Source: Hormiphora californensis
Lineage: Eukaryota; Ctenophora; Tentaculata; Cydippida; Pleurobrachiidae
Assembly: GCA_020137815.1 (NCBI GenBank)
Contig: CM035352.1
Span: 7,106,628 to 7,170,627, forward strand
Length of the DNA stretch: 64,000 nucleotides
Direction of reading: 5' to 3'
Position numbers and translations under genes: made by a program. Positions 24,701-35,522 of this stretch are shown here, piece after piece. The notes below the pieces were generated by a model that was given only the letters and a program-made list of their open reading frames with translations, made no database searches and was not told where the DNA came from. Each line of letters starts with the position of its first letter. Position 1 is the stretch's first letter.

Positions 24701-26227
24701 TGCAGAACTAATCCAGTAAAAAGTAATTAATTTATTAATTTCTAATACATTTCAGCTGGGGCCTTCAGATATTTTTTACCTATACCATGCCATCGTGTAC
24801 TGACTCATCAGCCACTCTTGCCAAGAAGATTATTGTCTTCCCCTTTGACTTCCTTCCCGTGTTTTGTGGGGCACTCGTTACTTCAATTTCAAATGGGTAA
24901 ATATATTTACTCCAAGTCCCCAACCCCTTTCTTTCTTTTTCAGTCTCCCCCTTTCTCTCTATCTCAAGTCTCAACCCCTCGGCCTCCCCACCCCACCCCC
25001 TTTTTCTATCTCAGGCACTCTTTAAGTTCCAACCCCTGTCTCTACAACGCCCTTTTCCTCCCCCCTTTCCTCTCTATCTCAACCCCTTCTCAGCCTCTCT
25101 ACAACCCCCTTTTCCTCTCTCCAACCCCCTTTTCCTCTCTATCTCAACCCCTTCTCAGCCTCTCTACAAGTACAAAGCCCTTTTCCTCTCCCCAACCCCC
25201 CCTTTTCCTCTCTATCTCTCTACAACGCCCTTTTCCTTTCTCAGGTACGTGATAATGGAGTTGGCTCGGAGCTACAGAAACCCGCCAATAACACAACAGA
25301 CTGCTGAATCATTTACAAGGACAACCCTTATAATAGTTTGCCTCACCTCCCTCTTCCTCGTGTAAGTTTAGAACAAACTTTCTCTTCTTCGGCAGCTTAC
25401 CCTCTTCGGCAGCTTCGGAGCTAAATAATGCCAATTGGTCCCAATAAATTCGCATGGAGAAACCTGCTTTCACCAGGTGATTCTCCTCCCTAACCTCTCC
25501 CTAACCTCCCTATTCTCTAACCTCACTTCCCAGGTGTTTCATGCCAGTCCTAGTATTCTTCTTCCTAAACTGCCTAGAGGAATTATTTGGGTTGGAGATT
25601 ATGGCAGGCATGTCCGGCAAAGTCTTCATTTACACTTTCGTGGTATGTACCTAAACCTAATGACTTTACTGTTAACACTTTGACATACTAAAACAGTGAC
25701 GTAACCCAATTTTTATCGGTCTGCTTGTCTCTCCGTCAACTACCCACTACAAGGGGGTGTAGGTTGTGGACAGTTTCATCAGAATATCTAATGACCTGTT
25801 GGCGACTCATTAGTACTATTGCCATGGCCCATGATATCATACATCTGTACTAGTACTATAAACTGGACTACTGCAGACTGTAGTACGTACTTTTATAGGC
25901 AATACAGTCGGACCTCGACTTACCGGGATGCTTGGTGGAAAGGGGTTTGCCCGGTAAATCTGGGTTCGGGTAAATCGGGGTCCGACTGTATCTCGAGCCC
26001 AGAATTACCAATCTCTCTCTAACCCCTCCTACTTTCAGTTGAAGTTCCTCCTGCCTGCCTTCTACCCCACTCTGAGTCCAGTTCTACAGTTCTGCGGGGC
26101 TCCAGGACAACGGGAACGGTTGACGATAAAACGTGATACAATGCTGTCCGTTCTTAGTAAACGGAGCTCCCGGGCCAAGATGGATAATGTTAGTAGGAGG
26201 TCTGTTAGAGCTAGTTCTGCCTTATGA
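21781..26227 (+). CDS. Rhodopsin-like (class A) G protein-coupled receptor, complete
   Basis: Seven exons join in phase into 359 codons: 21781-21978, 22264-22390, 22798-22996, 24756-24896, 25245-25361, 25534-25642 and 26039-26227 (stop TGA). Seven hydrophobic segments follow the class A pattern. TM1 has LGNAAVFCSF, matching the conserved G-N. TM3 ends GIRAWSIACPFKY, in the place of DRYxAIxxPxxY. TM4 has GLCWLFGVVW, and TM5 is FDFLPVFCGALVTSIS. TM6 is TLIIVCLTSLFLVCFMPVLV. TM7 ends FYPTLSPVLQF, a divergent NPxxY. The short C-tail is basic and serine-rich. The N-terminus is short and has one N-glycosylation site (Asn2-Leu-Thr). The DRY aspartate is replaced by glycine/isoleucine, so coupling may be unusual. 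Ligand unknown. Introns 1 and 3-6 carry repeats, including four copies of the end of exon 3. The start was chosen as the only ATG giving TM1 in frame with the donor at 21979. Confidence 0.82.
22909..23640 (+). repeat. Tandem copies of GPCR exon 3 end plus donor site
   Basis: The real exon 3 end (about 22909-22996) is followed by four more copies at about 23061-23148, 23219-23306, 23381-23469 and 23558-23639. Each keeps the reading frame for TLTLLVSGLCWLFGVVWIAV and the donor GCAG|GTAAAT (last copy GCAG|GTATAG). Between them are G-rich spacers of GGTGGGGTGG type. None of the extra copies has its own acceptor, so they are probably intronic. Changes between copies are few and mostly silent. Confidence 0.88.
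24930..25240. repeat. Pyrimidine-rich minisatellite in GPCR intron 4
   Basis: Diverged repeats of CTCTCTATCTCAACCCCTTC, TCAGCCTCTCTACAA and CCCCCTTTTCCTCTC run up to the acceptor at 25244. They probably act, by position only, as an over-long polypyrimidine tract. Confidence 0.75.
25905..25988. mobile_element. Pogo-like MITE, short form
   Basis: Starts CAGTCGGACCTCGACTTACC and ends GGGGTCCGACTG, flanked by TA on both sides. It lies in the last intron of the GPCR gene. Same family as 14135-14312 and 60550-60721. Confidence 0.85.
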
Positions 26228-26947
26228 AGGAGGTCAGTTAGAGCTTGCTCTGCTTTATGAAGGACTTGATATATCACAAGATGTGAGGGTCATGTTCAAG
26301 GTAGTTCAAGGAGTTGGACTTGTCATAAGAGGATCATGTTCAAGGAAGTACTGCAAATTGCAATTCAGGCTCCAGACAATATAGGCCAATAGGACAGGAC
26401 ATTGTAGGTTGTTCGTATGTGGCTATAGCTGTAGGCTACATTTGCCTTTCCGGCCTCAGATTATAAACACGGCTGCATAAAAGTGTAGCTATGGCTGAAT
26501 GATATCCGAGCCGGCTCATTTCGGCCAATCGAACCGGAACTGTCGCTTTGGATCACATTCATGTATGTGAGTTGGCCATTACAACACCAAATGTACAGTA
26601 CGAACACTGTCTGGCGCCGCCGACCCCATCTGAGCGCACTGTCAAATTGGGGTATGGCGCCGCCATACAGTATGAACATTGAACACATGTGTCCAACAAA
26701 CAAAATTCGAAAATATTTGGGGGAATAAATTATGAAATGCTGCTGAAGTGTAACAATGCTTTATGTGTATTCAATATCATGAATTACAGTTAAAACACCC
26801 CTGAACCACACGAATATATTACTTTTCTTTCATCACAAATAATACTATCTGGTGACCATGGTAACTTGATAACAATTAACAAGTGTATCTGATCTCTCAT
26901 TGTCCCTCAATGTGATCTGATCTCTCAGGACTCTGTCTCAATGTCTC
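26228..26947. other. Intergenic between convergent genes
   Basis: The 3' ends of the GPCR (+) and the four-helix membrane gene (-) face each other here. An inverted motif around GGCGCCGCC occurs twice (about 26613 and 26657), and an AATAAA lies near 26725 on the + strand. No coding sequence recognised. Confidence 0.5.
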
Positions 26948-29927
26948 TCACTGGCATTCCAGCCCGTTTTGTGGGACAAGATGGGTGCTTTCCTCTTTCA
27001 TTTGTTCGTAGGTGGAGCCCGAGTCATGATGACTGTATTTTGTGGAAACATTAGGTCCTGCTCCGTTAATTATAGCGTTACTTATCTCAGCCAGGGATGT
27101 TGAAGTTTTTATCTGGACTATCACGATCATGATCTGAAAGGGAGATTGTTTGAACCTACGGCAGGTGCACAGTTGCTCGACAGTCTATTTCTGGCTGCTA
27201 TTTCTGGCTGCTATTTCTGGCTGCTAGACCTATTTCTGGCTGCAAGCAGCCAGAAATAGATTTTAGCAGCCAGAAATAGGGTCTAGCAGCCAGAAATAGG
27301 GTTTCTCTCACGTGATCTCTCTATCTCTGTATGGGATACGAGAGACGAATCGGTGAAGTGATTTGGTATCTGTAACTGTAATTGGGTATGGGATACGGGA
27401 GACGAATCGGTGAAATGATTCGGTATCTGCAACTAATTTGGTATGGGATACGGGAAACGAATCGGTGAAGTGATTCGGTATCTGCAACTAATTGGGTATG
27501 GGATACGAGAGGCACCTCTTTTGTTTTACCGGTCCCCTAGCTCCAAACTTGAAATTTACGCCATCGAATATGTGTTATCACACCCATTGCGTCAAATCAC
27601 CGATAAACTGATCTCATATCACGCTGTGTAATATGTCGGGATAGCATAACCGATAAACGTCTCCCGTATCCCATACCCAATTAGTTGCAGATACCGAATT
27701 ACTTCACCGATTCGTCTCTCGCATCCCATACAGAGATAGAGAGATCACGTGAGAGAAACCCTATTTCTGGCTGCTAAAATCTATTTCTGGCTGCTTGCAG
27801 CCAGAAATAGGTCTAGCAGCCAGAAAAAGGTCTTGCAGCCAGAAATAGCAGCCAGAAATAGCAGCCAGAAATAGCAGCCAGAAATAGACTGTCGAGCAAC
27901 TGTGCACCTGCCGAACCTACTAGGGTGAAAGATATCTAGGTTACCTAGATATCTGTCAGAAATTCATACAATTACATAGAGACTCAGAGCTGGGATCAGT
28001 TAGCCAATCCAGTCAATTGGTCAGATCGCCGGAATTGGTTCCCCGCTCTAACTGTATGTAGTCTTGGAAGTTGGATGAGATAGACATCACTTCATGTTGT
28101 CTAGGCATCATGGTGTAAGGTACAGATTGCTGCCACCATGCTCAATGCCAACTGTTCACTCACAAACACAAACAAACAAACAAACAAACAAACAAACAAA
28201 CAATTAAACAAACAAACAAACAAACAACTCCCTCATACCTGCATAAAAAGGAACGAAACGACCATGAGGCAGACCATAGAGGTGACCAACATGAGGCCTC
28301 TCAGCACCTCAACTTTACTGTTACAATACTCCGCATCCTTTCCTTTGAACATGAAACATTAAAACATTAAAATTCAGCGAAATATTTGTGATAAGTCGAA
28401 CAAATTCAGTATACGACTGTCAGGCCAATGCCCTGACCACAGTTCTTGAGAGAAACGAGAATGGGTCAGGCCAATGCTCTGACAGGTATAGGAATAGTGT
28501 TAGGTATCTTGCCAACCTTTGAACATGAGATCTTGGTTCATTCCACCGTTCACTAACACCCCACTAACACCACACATACACAGAGGGTGCTGCCCTTGTT
28601 CTCCGTTACTGACCACTCGACACTGGTCTGATTTGAAGTACCTGACAGGGAGGGTGTAACGCCGTAACGGTATGTTTCATGGGGCGGAATGTAACGGGGT
28701 CGGAATGTCACTCAGCTCAAGTCCTGTCAGGTCAATGCTCTGACAGCGCCAGTCTATACCCCCAGCATTACTCATCTCCCAAAATGCCTTGTAACTTGTA
28801 GGGAGGGGGTGTAGAGAGATTAGACAGCACGTTCTAAAGCACGTTTTGTTTGTCGAGTAAGGGGTTTTGCAGGGCGGTGTTACAAAGGTACACTCTCTAT
28901 TGTACTATTAATAGTACAGAGAATAGCTATTCTCGGCGGCGAAAGTTTCCAGAGCTGCAAGACAGTAGTTTCTTAGACCTTGTCACTGTCAGTCTCTAAT
29001 TACCACTATCCATATTGGCCTTGGACCTCAGCCCACTATAATACAACTCCCGAACCCTCCACCAGTCACCTAACCTCTATCGTAACCCAAAGGTCAACCA
29101 TATTAATATAGAATCCCAATCAAACAAGTTGTTTAACAACTCCCTAATATAGGCATGGGTACGTAATATGTTCAAAATCCCACTACTCACTGAGATCCCA
29201 TGGCGGTTGTGAAGGCTGCGATGATGCACATTCCAAGAGTCACCAGTAAACACACCAGCACCCCTGTTAGCCGGAACTTGGACCGGTTATTATGGAGGGC
29301 GATCGTCACAACACTGCTCACCAGAAGGAAGATGCCAGCCCAGACTGAGGGGGAGGGGGTTACTTACTCAACAAGGGTGAGGGGGAGACACTGGGGCGGG
29401 GGTCAGAGACCTGGGGGCGACAAGATCATGGACTTAGTTCGACTTGGGATTGGTGTTGTGGGGGGGGGGGGGGGGTTGGGTTTTTTGGGATTTGGGGGGG
29501 TTTTGGGATGAAAGTTAAGGACCCTTTAGGGTAGAAAAGTTTTAAAGGGGCCCTTTAAGGGACCCTAGGAAGTTAAGGGACCCTTTAAGGGAACCTAGGA
29601 AGTTAAGGGACCCTTTAATGAGGTAGAACGAATCGTAAGCAGTACCCTCGTATCAGTTCACATTGTAAGCGGTTCCACTGCTAATGAGGTACACCGAATC
29701 GTGGTCAGTACCCTCGTATCAGTACACATTGCAAGCGGTTCCGTCGCTAATGAGGTACACCGAATCGTGAGCAGTGAGCAGTGTATCGGTTCACATCTCT
29801 GTCTCTCCCTCTGTCTCTGTTCCCCCTCTGTGTCTGTCTCTGTCCCTCTCTATGTCTCTCCCTCTGTCTCAGTCTCTGTATCTCTCTCTGCCTCTGTCTC
29901 TGTCTCTGTCTCTGTCTCTGTCTCTTT

Positions 29928-29987
<60 letters not shown>

Positions 29988-30699
29988 TCTCTCCCCCCTC
30001 TCTCTCCCTCTCTCTATCTATCTCTTTCTCTGTCTTTTTAGGATGGAGATAGCTAGCTGAGAGAGACAGAGACAGAGGGAGAGACAGAGACAGAGGGAGA
30101 GACAGAGACAGAGACAGAGACAGCGACAGAGGCAGAGACATAGAGAGATAGAGATACAGAGACTGAGACTGAGACTGAGACTGAGACTGAGACTGAGACT
30201 GAGACTGAGACATAGAGAGATAGAGATACAGAGACTGAGACTGAGACTGAGACTGAGACTGAGACTGAGACAGGGACAGAGAGAGAGGGGGAACAGAGAC
30301 AGAGGGAGCGACAGCGACAGAGATGTGAACCGATACACGGTACTTACCGTGTATCGGTTCACATCTCTGTCGCTGTCGCTCCCTCTGTCTCTGTTCCCCC
30401 TCTCTCTCTGTCCCTGTCTCAGTCTCAGTCTCAGTCTCAGTCTCAGTCTCAGTCTCTGTATCTCTATCTCTCTATGTCTCAGTCTCAGTCTCAGTCTCAG
30501 TCTCAGTCTCAGTCTCAGTCTCAGTCTCTGTATCTCTATCTCTCTATGTCTCTGCCTCTGTCGCTGTCTCTGTCTCTGTCTCTGTCTCTCCCTCTGTCTC
30601 TGTCTCTCCCTCTGTCTCTGTCTCTCTCAGCTAGCTATCTCCATCCTAAAAAGACAGAGAAAGAGATAGATAGAGAGAGGGAGAGAGAGGGGGGAGAGA

Positions 30700-30759
<60 letters not shown>

Positions 30760-31476
30760 CAGAGACAGAGACAGAGACAGAGACAGAGGCAGAGAGAGAT
30801 ACAGAGACTGAGACAGAGGGAGAGACATAGAGAGGGACAGAGACAGACACAGAGGGGGAACAGAGACAGAGGGAGAGACAGAGATGTGAACCGATACACT
30901 GCTCAGTGCTCACGATTCGGTGTACCTCATTAGCGACGGAACCGCTTACAATGTGTACTGATACGAGGGTACTGACCACGATTCGGTGTACCTCATTAGC
31001 AGCGGAACCGCTTACAATGTGAACTGATACGACGGTACTGCTCACGATTCGTTCTACCTCATTAAAGGGTCCCTTAACTTTCTAGGGTCCCTTAAAGGGT
31101 CCCTTAACTTTCTAGGGTCCCTTAAAGGGTCCCTTAACTTTCAAGGGTCCCTTAAAGGGTCCCTAAAAGGGTCCCTTAAAGGGTCCCTTAAAGGGTCCCT
31201 TAACCGGTCGGGCTTCTTCTCACCTGCCCATGATCTTCCCTTGCTACACAACCCCCGGTCTACCCCGCCAGACAGAACACCCCATGGCGGCATGGCACCC
31301 CGTTTCAACTAACTTGGTGTAAAGATAGATGGGATATCCTCGACCGAAGAATGGTGCCTCACAAAATATGTCAGAGCTATGATGTAAAGAGCCCCACAGC
31401 CACTAGTTAGGGTACACAACCGATATGCTAGGGTATCCTGGTAACTGTTCGGAACAAGCTTCCGGAAATCAGTCAT
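26948..31476 (-). CDS. Four-transmembrane protein, MS4A/CD20-like (tentative), complete
   Basis: Exons on the minus strand, all phase-compatible: 31476-31314 (ATG), 29344-29191, 28794-28712 (or ending at 28745), 28627-28517, 28342-28239 and 27133-26948 (stop). This gives 255 or 266 aa. TM1 is GCGALYIIALTYFV. TM2 is IWAGIFLLVSSVVTIAL, like the PIWGG..FIISG pattern of MS4A proteins. TM3 is LTGVLVCLLVTLGMCIIAAF. The cysteine-bearing outer loop spans exons 3-4 (FWEMSNAGGIDWRC). TM4 is LRGLMLVTSMVCLMVVSFL. The cytoplasmic tail is about 55 residues, rich in Ser/Thr, and includes STYEQM. The W..C loop and the LRGLM entry to TM4 also recall claudins, so the family is uncertain. Intron 1 contains a giant palindrome and the last intron a foldback transposon. 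Confidence 0.72.
27160..27912. mobile_element. Foldback/hAT-like element with 8-bp target duplication
   Basis: The termini GGCAGGTGCACAG and CTGTGCACCTGCC are perfect inverted repeats, flanked on both sides by GAACCTAC (27152-27159 and 27913-27920), an 8-bp duplication as made by hAT transposases. Inside are inverted arrays of the unit CTATTTCTGGCTG and, further in, repeats of GGGATACGAGAGACGAATCG in both directions, so most of the element can fold on itself. There is no transposase frame; it must move by borrowed enzyme. It lies in the last intron of the four-helix membrane gene. Confidence 0.9.
28163..28228. repeat. (CAAA)n microsatellite
   Basis: Tetranucleotide CAAA/ACAA repeat of about 65 bp, immediately downstream (in the - gene) of the exon ending at 28239. 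Confidence 0.95.
28417..28485. mobile_element. Small palindromic element, second copy
   Basis: CTGTCAGGCCAATGCCCTGA at one end and GGTCAGGCCAATGCTCTGACAG at the other (quoted in part), same family as 10678-10758. It is intronic in the membrane-protein gene. Confidence 0.65.
29600..31090. repeat. 1.5-kb near-perfect palindrome made of simple repeats
   Basis: The dyad centre is at 30343-30344, between GAACCGATACACGGTA and TACCGTGTATCGGTTC. From there the two arms (about 740 bp each) are reverse complements almost base for base. They contain (AGACTG)n, (AGACAG)n, (CT)n and then GGTACACCGAATCGTG-type unique sequence, ending in runs of TTAAAGGGTCCC. Both arms' open frames are artefacts. It lies in intron 1 of the four-helix membrane gene. 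It is either a genuine foldback structure or an assembly artefact of a hairpin read. Confidence 0.9.
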
Positions 31477-31940
31477 GGTACGAAGAAGAAGGGAGAACAG
31501 GGCAAGACAACAAATGGCTGGTGTTTGAGGGGGTAAAAGTCTCCCCCTGCTACTACAAGCTTGGAGCTGGAGAAGCAGCTTGAGTGTAGGCCTGTAGGGG
31601 GTGGGGGAATAATGAGGCAGTCAATTAGGATTTGGTACTTTGGTGAATTGGTGGAGGTTAGTTTGGTGTTTTTAGACGGTAAATGAAGTTCCAAGTTTTC
31701 ATTGTAGTGTTGCGTTGGGGTTGGAGTTATAAACTGAAGAAACGCCGCTTTTAACGTTTGAAATAAAAATACTTTCAGTTTCATTGTTCATTCATAGTTT
31801 CCTAAAAAGTCTGTCCCTGCCCTTTTTATTCTCTCCCCAGTCTCAGTCAGTGGGATTCCTTGCAAAGTCCTGTTGACCTGTTAGATAGGGGTTGGTACTT
31901 GGTAGTCGATGATACTCAAAATATTGTATCTCCCATTTAA

Positions 31941-32186
31941 TTATTCCCCTCCATCACCACCACCTCCGTCACCTCCATCATCACCATCATCACCATCACC
32001 ATCACAGTCAATGTCACCCTTGCAACACCCTATGATAAAAAATGCAAGAAGCGCGGCCCCAATAAGACACGACATCACTATTATTTCTTCCTTTGATAAG
32101 GGTTGATTGTCACTCTGTTGAGATGCTGCGATGTGGACAAGGAGTAGGAATAGTAACAGCCTAGTAACATTGAATCTTTCCCTCAT
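31941..32186 (-). CDS. Small single-exon signal-peptide/transmembrane protein, 81 aa
   Basis: The frame begins MRERFNVTRLLLFLLLVHIA, a good signal peptide with a likely cleavage after AAS (residue about 21). A short outer stretch (about 13 residues, SDNQPLSKEE) follows, then one membrane helix (IIVMSCLIGAALLAFFIIGCC) and an acidic Asp/Gly tail ending in Glu before TAA. The layout is that of a tiny type I membrane protein. I know no family. The Asp/Gly tail comes from a GGTGAT-type repeat, so its length could vary between individuals. It lies about 460 bp upstream of the four-helix membrane gene, same strand. Confidence 0.5.
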   Translation of the reverse strand: MRERFNVTRLLLFLLLVHIAASQQSDNQPLSKEEIIVMSCLIGAALLAFFIIGCCKGDIDCDGDGDDGDDGGDGGGGDGGE

Positions 32187-32246
32187 CCTGGAGTAAAATG
32201 ATATTGAAAGTACCGGTACTGTAGATACTAAGAGTCTGTATTTGTA

Positions 32247-33573
32247 GGGGAGATGTACCTCAAATGGGATAGTAGGTCAAATGGGATGAGACAGGTTTGG
32301 GCTGAACCGTCTTACGTGTACAAATTTAACCTATTGGGAATACAATAGACATGGCATCTAACCATTCCTATCAAATGCGTATCTATTTCTGCTGAAAATT
32401 CTGGGTTTGATAGAGGTAGGTACATCGGAAAAAAATGAATTTTGAATAATCAGCTCTTTATAACTTCCTTTTAGGCTTCTCCTATAAGCTAAAGGATAGT
32501 TTTAGTTGTCGGAAATGGTCAATTAACTAATTTTTAGTAAGTTAAAGTCTCTATACTACTCTACAATAATGCTTTGACTTAACTTGACTTAATTTGCTTG
32601 ACCCAACATTTCCCCCAAATGGGACACTTTCATTTCCCTCAAATGGGATACCCCGGAAGTTCATAATCATATTGTGAACTGGCTACTTAGAAAAATGAGT
32701 TGAACCGTGAAAAGAATAGGTTTTACTGGAGTATTAAGGTATGTCTCTAACTAAACACTGATTCATTCACGTTGTAGCTTCTCCTATGTCTGACTATCCC
32801 ATTTGACGCTAGAAAATGACATCCAGTCCTGCCAAAATTTTGCAATACAGAAACAGATAGTTATAAAATTAGGTAGGCGGTAAATGTTAACCAGATCTGA
32901 GAGAAAACGTACGTGCAAAACCACGTTTTTGTCCATAACTCAGTCATTTCTTGACCAATTTGCAAAATCTTGGGCGCGTTGGAAAGAGGACATTGAGCTC
33001 TTTCAAATGAGCCCAATAAAACTAAAATCGGCGCAAAATGCGCGGCGTCATGGCGCAAAACGCGCGTTTTCGCCACCACGCCGCGCAATTTGCGCCAATT
33101 TTAATTTTCTTGAGCTCATTTGAGAGATCTCAATGTCCTCTTTCCAATGAGCCAAAGATTTTGCAAATTGGTCAAGAAATGGCTGAGTTATGGGGAAAAA
33201 CGTGCGAAATTCTCACAGATCTGGTTAACATTTACCGCCTACCATAAAATTAGCAGCTGTTCGAAAATGTTTCATTAGCATCCTTGGGATTGTAAATGTC
33301 TGCGGTAAAGTTTCCAGGATTAAGTTCTATGGCTTTTGGCCATCAGCTATACTATCCCATTCGACCAAAAAATTTTCAAAATTCATAAATTGGCCCACAA
33401 ATGGGATAGCACTATATCTCATCATCTTTTAGTGAATGAAGTATAAAATCGTCTTGGGTAAGTTTATTGACTTCTTTTCATAGTATAGAATTGAAAAAAA
33501 TCTAATCTCGCTCTTTTCTGGGAGATGATATTGAACAAAACATAATGGTATCCCATTTGGGGTACAACTCCCC
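32247..33573. mobile_element. TA-flanked element with AAATGGGATA-rich ends, hosting a nested MITE
   Basis: The termini GGGGAGATGTACCTCAAATG and its near reverse complement (CCATTTGGGGTACAACTCCCC) are each bordered by TA. The motif CAAATGGGATA recurs several times inside. No transposase frame is visible. A second element (32872-33243) is inserted within it. The TA duplication points to a Tc1/mariner or pogo type. Confidence 0.75.
32872..33243. mobile_element. Mutator-like MITE with 9-bp target duplication
   Basis: It starts GGTAGGCGGTAAATGTTAAC and ends with the reverse complement, flanked on both sides by ATAAAATTA (32863-32871 and 33244-33252). The arms are about 150 bp each around a GCG-rich centre (CGCGGCGTCATGGCGCAAAA). 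A nine-base duplication is typical of Mutator-like transposases. It is nested in 32247-33573 and is therefore younger than it. Confidence 0.88.
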
Positions 33574-33719
33574 TACATATCATTTCAAACTTTGTAATCT
33601 AGGTATACCAAGACACAGGTAGCAAACTACGTAGATGAGACAGGGGAAGAGTCTTCTCGGAAGACCCGTCAGCACGATGCCTGACAGCTGACTACTCTCC
33701 TCGCTCCGCCCCTTTAGTT

Positions 33720-34650
33720 GGGTCGGTTGTGGGAAGTCGGATCTGGAAATTTAAATTTGACTTGCTGATATGTTTAGTGACTCTATAAAAAGTCCAAAGC
33801 ACCATCCCACAGGTCTCTACCACCCCCGGTTCACTAATTATTCGTAATTATGTGATTTATGACGTTATGGCCAATTAGCACTAATAATACCAGTTCATGG
33901 CCACTTAGAGCTTAGATTATGATACCGGATGATAGAGGATGACTAGATTAGTGGGCAAACAAAATTTCAGGTCGATCGGAGTTATGGTCGAGGAGTTATA
34001 GCCGTTTTTCCGTTTGGCTGGCGGTTGGCTGGCACCACGTGGGATTACGGGTTTAGGTCGTCGTGGGAGGTCGTGGTTGGTCGCATTCGATCGGGCTCGA
34101 TGAGGTGATCAAAACCTAGCGGGGCCAGACCTTGGCCCCACCCCGTTCTGGGGTTATTAGGCTTTTTCGGTTTTGGCGGGAAAATATTTTGGCGGGAAAC
34201 CGAAAAAGCCCAATAACCCAAGAACGGGATGGGGCCAAGGTCTGGCCCCACTAGGTTTTGATCACCTCATCGAGCCCGATCGAATGCGACCAATGACGAC
34301 CTCCCACGACGACCTAAACCCGTAATCCCACGTGGTGCCAGCCAACCGCCAGCCAAACGGAAAAACGGTTATAACTCCTCGACCATAACTCCGATCGACC
34401 TAAAATTTTGAATGCCCACTAATCTAGTCATCCTCTATCAGCTGGTATTAAAATCTAAGCTCTAAGTGACCGGGAACTGGTATTATCAGTGCTAATTGGC
34501 GATAACGTCATAAATCACATAATTACGACTAATTAGTGAACCGGGGGTGGTAAAGACCTGTGGGATGGTACTTTGGACTTTTTATAGAGTCTCTAATCAT
34601 ATCAACAAGTCAAATTTAAAATTCCAGACCCAACTTCCCACAACCGACCC
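33720..34650. mobile_element. ~930-bp foldback element
   Basis: The arms are inverted copies from GGGTCGGTTGTGGGAAGT (33720) to ACTTCCCACAACCGACCC (ends 34650), centred near 34187 at GGCGGGAAAATATTTTGGCG. Identity is high, with a few mismatches. No target duplication is obvious. Open frames inside are mirror artefacts. Confidence 0.85.
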
Positions 34651-35522
34651 TACTACTTGGAGGAGTGAGTGGGAAGGGGTCAGTGTGATGACTGACAGAG
34701 ACACAGAAAGTAAAACAGCACATTTCACTTCCTATACTGCTTCCTATACTGTGTATCCAAAGCAGTAGGGCCCATAGAATCCACCATATCAAACAAATCT
34801 CATGATATTGGCATGACTTTTATCGCTGACTGGAGGCCCCAAATCAGAATTGAATTTTGATCTGCCTATACTATATTCGATCTCCAACCTGATACTGATA
34901 CGAGCTGAATCCAGGAAATTCCACAGGGAAATGATATAGGTCCTTGATTGAATCCAAACCCCAGCACCAGGTACACAATAAAACTCATGTGATTTTGGGT
35001 GTCGGGGAAAATAATTGTTGTATTCGACAGCGCACACTCTCTCAAAAAATATTGTAAATTGGAAAAACCGGTCTACCCCTCCGGACCATTAAGTTACCGG
35101 CAAGGGACAGGTAGCGAGCTGCGAGACAGACACGGACTTACTGTCTTCAAAATACATAAAACACTCACACATACACTCGCTGACTAATATATCTTGAAAA
35201 TTTGTTCAAATAGTAATTTTATTAAGAAAATAATTCGATAATTATGTATAGGGTAGGGGGTCTTTTGTTAAAAAGATTGACCAAAAATGTATAATAAAAA
35301 CCAAAAAACATCACACTACATGTTAGTACATTTGAAGACTAGTTAGTATGCGGCATTCTACTTCTAAACTATCATATTGTTCACAGCAATAGGTTGCTAG
35401 CAAAATAACAAAATACAAATAATTGTGGGATATTCAAATATCAAATTATCTTTTCTCTCTCTCTCTCCCTCTTTTATCTTCTTAGACTGTCTTACATCTC
35501 CTCTTTCTCTCTCTCTCTCTCT
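34651..35522. other. AT-rich intergenic/3' flank of the DUF4139 gene
   Basis: No coding sequence recognised. A TTTATT near 35216 is a possible poly(A) signal (AATAAA on the - strand) for the DUF4139 gene ending at 35523. CT-rich runs occur at 35455-35525. Confidence 0.4.

Noticed and set aside
30325-30669. Identical 114-aa frames on both strands
   Set aside because: Produced by the palindrome centred at 30343; no coding signature.
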